A DNA stretch of 36,812 nucleotides from Streptomyces malaysiensis subsp. samsunensis (GTDB taxonomy: Bacteria; Actinomycetota; Actinomycetes; Streptomycetales; Streptomycetaceae), in NCBI RefSeq assembly GCF_024519315.1, contig NZ_JANIIC010000081.1, positions 1-36,812 of the forward strand, given 5' to 3'. The notes under the pieces are model-generated. The model ran no database searches. It was not told the origin of the DNA and saw only the letters and a list, made by a program, of their open reading frames with translations. Every line of letters starts with the position of its first letter. Positions within the stretch are counted from its first letter, which is position 1. The translations under genes and the position numbers were made by a program. Below are positions 31,415-36,812 of this stretch, piece by piece.

Positions 31415-31852
31415 TCAGCAGGGGCGCTTCCGTAGCTCCATCACATAGTCGTGCGGCGCCCCCGCCGATTCCGCCGCGTCGGCGATCTCGCCCAGGTAGC
31501 GCGCCGAGGGCAGTCCGCCCTCGTAGCCGTTGAGTACGTAGAGCCAGGCGGCCTCGTCGCCGTCCAGGGTGTGGACCCGGATCCGCATCCGCCGGTAGAT
31601 GTCGAGGCCGACGCCCTCCCAGCGGTCCATGGAGTCCTCGTCCATGGGCGCGATGTCGTAGAGGGCGACGAAGACCTGGGAGCGCGGCGCCTCCACAATG
31701 GTGGCGATGGCCCCTTCCCAGCCCATCTGTTCGCCTCCGAAGGTGAGGCGCCAGCCGTTCAGCCAGCCCGTTCCGCGCAGTGGGGAGTGCGGTGCGCGGC
31801 GGGACATCAGCCGCGCGTCGAGGTTGCCGGCGTACGCGGCGTAGAGCGACAT
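31415..31852 (-). CDS. Gamma-glutamylcyclotransferase-like protein
   Basis: A 145-residue protein of the GGCT/AIG2-like fold. The N terminus LYAAYAGNLDARLMSRRAP resembles the YGSNL-type substrate loop, and RLTFGGEQMGWEGAIATIVEA carries candidate catalytic glutamates. VFVALYDIAPMDEDSMDRWEGVG and AAWLYVLNGYEGGLPSARYLGEI complete the domain. ATG 31852 is chosen because upstream codons lack similarity. It is divergent from lpdA (111 bp). True gamma-glutamylcyclotransferases make 5-oxoproline from gamma-glutamyl compounds; the bacterial substrate here is unknown. Confidence 0.82.
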   Translation of the reverse strand: MSLYAAYAGNLDARLMSRRAPHSPLRGTGWLNGWRLTFGGEQMGWEGAIATIVEAPRSQVFVALYDIAPMDEDSMDRWEGVGLDIYRRMRIRVHTLDGDEAAWLYVLNGYEGGLPSARYLGEIADAAESAGAPHDYVMELRKRPC

Positions 31853-31963
31853 GCGTCTGAGGGTACGGGAGAGGGATGAAGCGGCCCCCGGGGCGGGAGG
31901 TTCGTACGTCAGTCGCCCCCGCGAAACCCCCCGGGCTGAAGGCTGTCGAACGAGTGCGGGACA

Positions 31964-33412
31964 ATGGAGCATGTGACTCGGATCGTGATCATCGGTGGCG
32001 GACCCGGCGGCTATGAGGCGGCGCTGGTCGCCGCGCAGCTCGGCGCGGAGGTGACCGTCGTCGACTGCGACGGTCTGGGCGGGGCGTCGGTGCTCACCGA
32101 CTGTGTGCCGTCGAAGACGTTGATCGCCACCGCCGAGGTGATGACGACCTTCGACTCCTCCTATGAGGAGCTGGGGATCATCGTCGCCGACGACACCCCG
32201 CCGCTGGAGCAGGCGGCCCGGGTGGTCGGCGTGGATCTCGGCAAGGTCAACCGCCGGGTGAAGCGGCTCGCGCTCGCCCAGTCACACGACATCACGGCCT
32301 CGGTCACCCGGGCCGGCGGCCGGGTCATGCGCGGGCGCGGGCGGGTGGCGCCGCAGCAGTCGCTGGACGGTTCGCGGCGGGTGATCGTGCGGGCGGCGGA
32401 CGGCACCGAGCAGACGCTGGTGGCGGACGCGGTGCTGATCGCGACCGGTGCCCATCCGAGGGAGATCCCGGACGCGAAGCCGGACGGCGAGCGGATCCTG
32501 AACTGGACGCAGGTGTACGACCTGGACGAGCTCCCCGAGGAGCTGATCGTGGTCGGCTCCGGTGTCACGGGCGCGGAGTTCGCGGGCGCGTACCAGGCGC
32601 TGGGGTCGAAGGTCACGCTGGTCTCCAGCCGGGACCGGGTGCTGCCGGGCGAGGACCCGGACGCGGCGGCGGTGCTGGAGGACGTCTTCCGGCGCCGGGG
32701 GATGAACGTGATGTCCCGGTCGCGGGCGCAGGCCGCCAAGCGGGTGGGGGACCGGGTGGATGTCACGCTCTCGGACGGGCGGGTCATCTCCGGCACCCAC
32801 TGTCTGATGGCGGTCGGCTCGATCCCGAACTCGGCGGACATCGGTCTGGAGGAGGCCGGGGTCAAGCTGGCGGAGTCGGGGCACGTCCTGACCGACAAGG
32901 TGTCCCGGACCAGCACGCCGGGCATCTACGCGGCCGGTGACTGCACCGGGGTGCTCGCGCTGGCGTCGGTGGCGGCGATGCAGGGCCGGATCGCGATGTA
33001 CCACTTCCTCGGGGACGCGGTGGCCCCGCTGAACCTGAAGACGGTCTCCGCGAATGTCTTCACCGACCCCGAGATCGCCACGGTCGGCTACTCACAGGCG
33101 GACGTGGACGGCGGGAAGATCGACGCCCGGGTGGTGAAGCTGCCGCTGCTGCGCAATCCGCGGGCGAAGATGCAGGGCATCCGGGACGGCTTCGTCAAGA
33201 TCTTCTGCCGTCCGGGCACCGGCATCGTGGTCGGCGGGGTGGTGGTCGCGCCGCGGGCGAGCGAGCTGATCCACCCGATTTCGCTCGCGGTCGACAACAA
33301 TCTGACGGTGGAGCAGATCGCCAACGCCTTCACGGTCTACCCGTCGCTGTCCGGTTCGATCGCCGAGGTGGCGCGGCAGTTGCACACCCGGAAGACTCAG
33401 GAAGAGTCATAG
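31964..33412 (+). CDS. lpdA: LpdA-type flavoprotein NAD(P)H quinone dehydrogenase
   Basis: A 482-residue flavoprotein of the disulfide reductase fold. The FAD site is IVIIGGGPGGYEAALVA, the second nucleotide site VVGSGVTGAEFAGA, then IYAAGDCTGVLALASVA and the dimerisation domain with VYPSLSGSIAEVARQL. The redox-active pair is incomplete: GGASVLTDCVPSK keeps Cys47, but Ser42 replaces the partner cysteine. This is the pattern of M. tuberculosis LpdA (Rv3303c), which reduces quinones rather than disulfides. ATG 31964 is used; GTG 31973 with GGAG close by is an alternative. The gene is also near the nucleoside genes in M. tuberculosis. Confidence 0.93.
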   Translation: MEHVTRIVIIGGGPGGYEAALVAAQLGAEVTVVDCDGLGGASVLTDCVPSKTLIATAEVMTTFDSSYEELGIIVADDTPPLEQAARVVGVDLGKVNRRVKRLALAQSHDITASVTRAGGRVMRGRGRVAPQQSLDGSRRVIVRAADGTEQTLVADAVLIATGAHPREIPDAKPDGERILNWTQVYDLDELPEELIVVGSGVTGAEFAGAYQALGSKVTLVSSRDRVLPGEDPDAAAVLEDVFRRRGMNVMSRSRAQAAKRVGDRVDVTLSDGRVISGTHCLMAVGSIPNSADIGLEEAGVKLAESGHVLTDKVSRTSTPGIYAAGDCTGVLALASVAAMQGRIAMYHFLGDAVAPLNLKTVSANVFTDPEIATVGYSQADVDGGKIDARVVKLPLLRNPRAKMQGIRDGFVKIFCRPGTGIVVGGVVVAPRASELIHPISLAVDNNLTVEQIANAFTVYPSLSGSIAEVARQLHTRKTQEES

Positions 33413-33513
33413 ACCCGGTCCTTATAGCACTTCGTACCCTCACAGATGTACAACTTCTGCTAATTGGTGCAAGCTGCTGAAAACAGACGGTCGTGGGGGT
33501 TACTGTCAGTTTC

Positions 33514-34527
33514 GTGTTCGCTGCTGAACGTCGCCAATTGATCCTTGAAATGGTGCGTGCGAACGGAGCGGTGTCGCTCCGGGAGCTCGCCCGCGTCGTC
33601 CAGACCTCCGAAGTGACCGTACGGCGTGATGTGCGGGCGCTGGAGGCAGAAGGACTGCTCGACCGCCGGCACGGCGGTGCGGTGCTGCCGGGCGGATTCA
33701 CCAGGGAGTCCGGCTTCCCGCAGAAATCCCATCTAGCGACCGCGGAGAAGACGGCCATCGCCGATCTCGCGGCCGGTTTCGTCGAGGAGGGCGAGGCCGT
33801 CGTCGTAGGCGCCGGAACCACCACACAGGAGCTGGCCCGCCGGCTCGCGCGGGTTCCGGGGCTGACCGTGGTCACCAATTCCCTGCTGGTCGCACAGGCG
33901 TTGGCGCACGCCAACCGGGTCGAGGTCGTGATGACCGGCGGCACCCTGCGCGGCTCCAACTACGCCCTGGTCGGCAGCGGCGCCGAGCAGTCCCTCCAGG
34001 GGCTGCGGGTCTCGCGCGCCTTCCTGTCCGGCAGCGGGCTGACCGCCGAGCGCGGCCTGTCCACCTCCAACATGCTCTCGGCCAGCGTCGACCGGGCGCT
34101 GGTCCAGGCTGCGGCGGAGGTGGTCGTGCTCGCCGACCATACGAAGCTGGGCTCCGACACCATGTTCCAGACGGTGCCCACCGATGTGATCACACGGCTG
34201 GTGACCGATGAGCCGCCCGGCCATGACGACCGTGCCCTGACCGAGCTCCAGGCCCTCGCGGACCAGGGGGTTCAGATCGCCGTGGCCGGGCCGGGCGCGG
34301 GGTCCGGCCCGGCCGGGGGCGGTGAGGGCGGCGGTTCCGCGGGGCGCCAGTCGGGGCGCATGGGCCCGACCCAGGGCCGTGGTGGCGAGGAGGGCCTGCC
34401 GTTGCCGGGGCCACGCCGCAACCATCCCCATCCACCGGGCGGTCCCGGCTCCGCCCAGCTGCGCACCGCGGTGCCGCTGGCGGAGCAGCCGGGGCGGGTG
34501 GCGGATCTGGCGCCGCGCCGTCGCTAG
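33514..34527 (+). CDS. DeoR-family transcriptional regulator with long C-terminal tail
   Basis: A DeoR/GlpR-type regulator. The N-terminal winged helix-turn-helix is FAAERRQLILEMVRANG, SLRELARVVQTSEVTVRRDVRALEAEG and RRHGGAVLP. The sugar-phosphate-binding domain has GEAVVVGAGTTTQELARRL, VVTNSLLVAQALA, MTGGTLRGSNYALVG and ADHTKLG. GTG 33514 is the best start (FAAERR); GTG 33493 would add 7 residues. Typical members have about 255 residues; this has about 337, with a Gly/Pro-rich tail after residue 255. The family often senses phosphorylated sugars such as deoxyribose phosphates, so it is the local candidate for the CTACGCGCGTAG sites, but that link is inference. Confidence 0.9.
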   Translation: MFAAERRQLILEMVRANGAVSLRELARVVQTSEVTVRRDVRALEAEGLLDRRHGGAVLPGGFTRESGFPQKSHLATAEKTAIADLAAGFVEEGEAVVVGAGTTTQELARRLARVPGLTVVTNSLLVAQALAHANRVEVVMTGGTLRGSNYALVGSGAEQSLQGLRVSRAFLSGSGLTAERGLSTSNMLSASVDRALVQAAAEVVVLADHTKLGSDTMFQTVPTDVITRLVTDEPPGHDDRALTELQALADQGVQIAVAGPGAGSGPAGGGEGGGSAGRQSGRMGPTQGRGGEEGLPLPGPRRNHPHPPGGPGSAQLRTAVPLAEQPGRVADLAPRRR

Positions 34528-34566
34528 CGACTGGCTGCCGGATCGTGACGCCTGCGGCGGGCCACG

Positions 34567-34781
34567 CGGCGGAGCCGCATATCGATGCTCCCCCTCCCCG
34601 CCCCTTCCCTCAACTGGGGCTCCGCCTCAGACCCCGCTCCTCAACCGCCGGAGGGGCTGGAAGGCGGGCTCCGCCCAAGACCCCTGGGTCCAGGGGCGAA
34701 GCCCTCGCCATGTGGCGGAGCCGCATAGCGGTGCCGCAGGAAGGGGCGGAGAAGGGAAAGTATCGATATGCGGCTCCGCCG
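34567..34781. mobile_element. MITE-like element with 20-bp perfect terminal inverted repeats
   Basis: CGGCGGAGCCGCATATCGAT at 34567-34586 is exactly inverted at 34762-34781, enclosing a 215-bp element. A third, partial end GGCGGAGCCGCAT lies at 34714. The interior has repeated GGGCTCCGCC motifs and no gene. I recognise these motifs as a dispersed Streptomyces intergenic family. I could not see a clear target-site duplication. Confidence 0.75.
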
Positions 34782-34812
34782 GACCCCTGTGGCGCGTGGT
34801 CGCCGACGGGTG

Positions 34813-35406
34813 TCAGCGGGCCTTGAGGCCGGTGAAGGCCAGCGCCAGCAGTCGGTCGGCCAGTTCCGGGTCGTCCGGCGACTGCTCCACGGCCAGCGCG
34901 ATCGCGTTGGTGAGCTGCATCAGATCGGCGATGACCACATCGGACCGTACGGCACCGCTCTGCTGTGCGCGGGCGAGCAGTTCGCTGCCCGCCTCGCGCA
35001 GCGGCACACCACAGCCGCGGGACAGCTCCGAGGTCTCGTCCGCCGAGCACGCCATCAGGGCCTGGGAGAGCCCGCGGTAGGTGCTGGCGTGGTCCACGAT
35101 GGCGCGCAGCCAGTCGATCAGTGCCTCACACGGCCGTGGCGCCTTGGCCAGCTCCCGCGACCGCTCCAGCAGGGCGCATATCTCGCCCTGGAAGACCGCG
35201 CCCATCAGCGCGGTGCGGTTGGGGAAGTGGCGGTAGAGCGTGCCGATGCCGACTCCCGCGCGGCGCGCGATGTCCTCCAGCGAAGCGTCGGTACCGTGCT
35301 GGGTGAAGGCCGTGCGCGCCTCGGCAAGCAGCCGCTCGTAGTTGCGGCGCGCGTCGGCGCGCATGGGGCGCGGTGGCGTCTGCGCCGTGGCTGTCTCGAT
35401 CGCCAT
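34813..35406 (-). CDS. TetR-family transcriptional regulator
   Basis: A 197-residue TetR-type repressor. The DNA-binding domain is ADARRNYERLLAEARTAFTQHG, SLEDIARRAGVGIGTLYRHFPNR and TALMGAVF (about residues 17-75). The ligand domain is helical, with ACSADETSELSRGCGVPLREAGSELL. ATG 35406 is chosen because the codons upstream look like promoter DNA. It is divergent from an esterase gene with palindromes in the 147-bp gap, so it probably controls that gene and itself. The inducer is unknown. Confidence 0.92.
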   Translation of the reverse strand: MAIETATAQTPPRPMRADARRNYERLLAEARTAFTQHGTDASLEDIARRAGVGIGTLYRHFPNRTALMGAVFQGEICALLERSRELAKAPRPCEALIDWLRAIVDHASTYRGLSQALMACSADETSELSRGCGVPLREAGSELLARAQQSGAVRSDVVIADLMQLTNAIALAVEQSPDDPELADRLLALAFTGLKAR

Positions 35407-35468
35407 CGCGGTCCTCCCTGCCGTGGCTGCCCGTGAGTCAAGCATGCCATTTCGTGACCGGAGGCACG

Positions 35469-35520
35469 GCCTGGCCAGGCAACGCGGGTATCGCGAATGC
35501 CATCAAACAGGGCGATGGCA
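35469..35520. promoter_or_regulatory. Candidate TetR operator dyads
   Basis: GCCTGGCCAGGC (35469-35480) is a perfect 12-bp palindrome, and TGCCATC (35498-35504) with GATGGCA (35514-35520) forms a 7-bp dyad with a 9-bp spacer. Both lie between the divergent TetR and esterase genes. Confidence 0.45.
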
Positions 35521-35553
35521 CCGTGTGTTGCGGTGCGGCGGAGTGGAAGAACC

Positions 35554-36732
35554 ATGGGACTGACCAGTCGATCACTCGAGTATGTGACGATCGCCCTCGC
35601 CGCGGGATGCGCGGGGCTGACGCTCTGGCTGTGGCCGCGGTTCGCGGGCCGGGGCGTGCGGGCCTGGCTGGGCCGGCTGGCCTCCCTCGCGGTGACCCAG
35701 TGCGCGATCGTGGCCGCGCTGGCCCTCGCGGTGAACACCACCTTCCAGTTCTATGGGTCCTGGGACGAACTGCTGGGCGCGGACGAGGCGGCCCCGGCGG
35801 CCCTGTCCCATGTGCAGGGCGGCGCCGCGGGGCCGGTCGGGGAATCGGGCGGCCTGGTGCGGCCCGCACCGCCGCAGGGGCTGAACGCGGTGCACGGGCT
35901 GCCGAGCGGGCCCCCGGACCGGGCCGGCGAGGTGGAGTCGGTGCGGATCCTGGGCCGCCGCAGCCAGGTGGCCAACCCTGCGTACGTCTATCTGCCGCCG
36001 CAGTACTTCCAGCGCCAGTACGCCCGGCAGCGCTTCCCGGTGATCGTGGCGATCAGCGGCTACCCCGGGGGGTCCTTCCTGCTGGCCCAGCATCTGCGGC
36101 TGCCCCAGACCGCGGGCGGGCTGATCCGCACCGGGGTGTCGCAGCCGGCGGTCATCGTGATGGTGCGGCCCACCATCGCCCCGCCCCGCGACACCGAATG
36201 TGTGGACGTCCCCGGCGGCCCCCAGGCCGAGACCTACTTCGCCGAGGACCTGCCCGAGGCGCTGCGGGAGCACTACCGGATCGGCCATGACCCCAGCGCC
36301 TGGGGCGTCCTGGGCTACTCCTCGGGCGGCACCTGCGCCCTTCAGCTGACCCTCCGTCACCCCCGTGTCTACAGCGCGGCGGTGGCCCTGTCGCCCGACT
36401 ACCGCGTGGTCAACGACCCCACCACCGGCGACCTCTTCGGCCGGGGCCCGGAGGGCGAGCGCGGGAAGCGGGAGCACGATCTGCTGTGGCGGCTGCGCCA
36501 TCTGCCCCAGCCGCAGGTGTCGGTGCTGGTCGCCTCCAGCCGCCGCGGCGAGTCCGACTACGGCGCCACGCGCGAGTTCCTTGCCGCGGTCCGGCCACCG
36601 ATGAGCGCACAGTCGATCATCCTGGACCGGGGCAGCCACAACTTCCGCACCTGGCGCCGTGAACTGCCCACGGCCCTGCGGTGGATGAACGGCCAGCTGA
36701 CCTTCCCCCAGGACGTGGTGCACGGCCGCTGA
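35554..36732 (+). CDS. Membrane-anchored alpha/beta-hydrolase (esterase D-like)
   Basis: A 392-residue protein. Two N-terminal membrane segments (YVTIALAAGCAGLTLWLWP, and a second near residues 41-60) are followed by a Pro/Gly-rich linker to about residue 120. The extracellular catalytic domain resembles the esterase D/antigen 85 group: NPAYVYLPPQYF, FPVIVAISGYPGG, the nucleophile elbow GVLGYSSGGTCAL with Ser, AVALSPDYR, a late Asp region RRGESDYG and the histidine in RGSHNFRTWRRELP. Such actinobacterial proteins act on envelope esters, but the substrate is unknown. ATG 35554 follows GAGTGGAAG. It is divergent from the TetR gene. Confidence 0.9.
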   Translation: MGLTSRSLEYVTIALAAGCAGLTLWLWPRFAGRGVRAWLGRLASLAVTQCAIVAALALAVNTTFQFYGSWDELLGADEAAPAALSHVQGGAAGPVGESGGLVRPAPPQGLNAVHGLPSGPPDRAGEVESVRILGRRSQVANPAYVYLPPQYFQRQYARQRFPVIVAISGYPGGSFLLAQHLRLPQTAGGLIRTGVSQPAVIVMVRPTIAPPRDTECVDVPGGPQAETYFAEDLPEALREHYRIGHDPSAWGVLGYSSGGTCALQLTLRHPRVYSAAVALSPDYRVVNDPTTGDLFGRGPEGERGKREHDLLWRLRHLPQPQVSVLVASSRRGESDYGATREFLAAVRPPMSAQSIILDRGSHNFRTWRRELPTALRWMNGQLTFPQDVVHGR

Positions 36733-36748
36733 GCCGGGACGGACGAAG

Positions 36749-36790
36749 ACGGCGGGCCCCGGCCGGAATCTTCCGGCCGGGGCCCGCCGT
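36749..36790 (+). terminator. Terminator, 19-bp perfect stem
   Basis: The arm 36749-36767 (starting ACGGCGGGCCCC) is the exact reverse complement of 36772-36790, with a 4-nt loop. It lies 16 nt after the esterase stop. Confidence 0.9.
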
Positions 36791-36812
36791 CATGGTGTGT
36801 GCGGTGGTCCGG

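Overview
The window looks like a chromosomal core segment of a Streptomyces species: very high GC in third codon positions, many GTG starts, probable leaderless promoters, and the AfsQ1/AfsQ2/SigQ signalling locus embedded in a nucleoside-salvage neighbourhood. From memory, the order amidohydrolase, cdd, deoA, add, phosphohexomutase, purine nucleoside phosphorylase and lpdA is also seen in Mycobacterium tuberculosis (Rv3303c to Rv3315c), so this is an old actinobacterial cluster.

Layout. 1-721: 3' end of an M20 amidohydrolase. 1071-8071: BMP-type nucleoside ABC importer (lipoprotein, double ATPase, two permeases) followed by cytidine deaminase fused in frame to thymidine phosphorylase. 8136-10540: divergent LysR regulator and YnfM-like MFS exporter. 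10541-11410: repeat-rich non-coding DNA. 11411-13445: alpha/beta-hydrolase and, divergently, adenosine deaminase. 13570-14735: small secreted protein, PspC-domain protein, VanZ-like protein. 14849-18807: AfsQ-associated lipoprotein, AfsQ2, AfsQ1 and divergent SigQ, with an AfsQ1 box between the last two. 18952-19593: uridine kinase-like protein. 19738-22778: a catabolic insert with LigI- and LigJ-like amidohydrolases, a linking mini-ORF and an internally deleted MFS transporter. 22933-26315: deoC operon with a complete and a cysteine-less aldehyde dehydrogenase. 26465-31852: PH-domain protein, PGM2-like mutase bracketed by inverted repeats, purine nucleoside phosphorylase, gamma-glutamylcyclotransferase-like protein. 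31964-36732: LpdA, DeoR regulator, a MITE-like element, TetR regulator and membrane-anchored esterase.

Together the genes form a nearly complete nucleoside route. Nucleosides enter by the ABC importer. Add and Cdd deaminate them; purine nucleoside phosphorylase and DeoA release the base and pentose-1-phosphate. The PGM2-like mutase plausibly supplies the missing phosphopentomutase step. DeoC makes acetaldehyde and glyceraldehyde-3-phosphate, and the adjacent dehydrogenases can oxidise acetaldehyde. The strongest new observation is a 12-bp palindrome, CTACGCGCGTAG, found (three perfect copies and one with two changed end bases) in front of exactly the four nucleoside transcription units: importer operon, add, deoC operon and purine nucleoside phosphorylase. 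Other highlights are the Cdd-DeoA fusion, a split ALDH16-like pair, an apparent AUC start plus intercistronic hairpin in the importer operon, and three related ~190-bp repeats, two of them inverted around the mutase gene.
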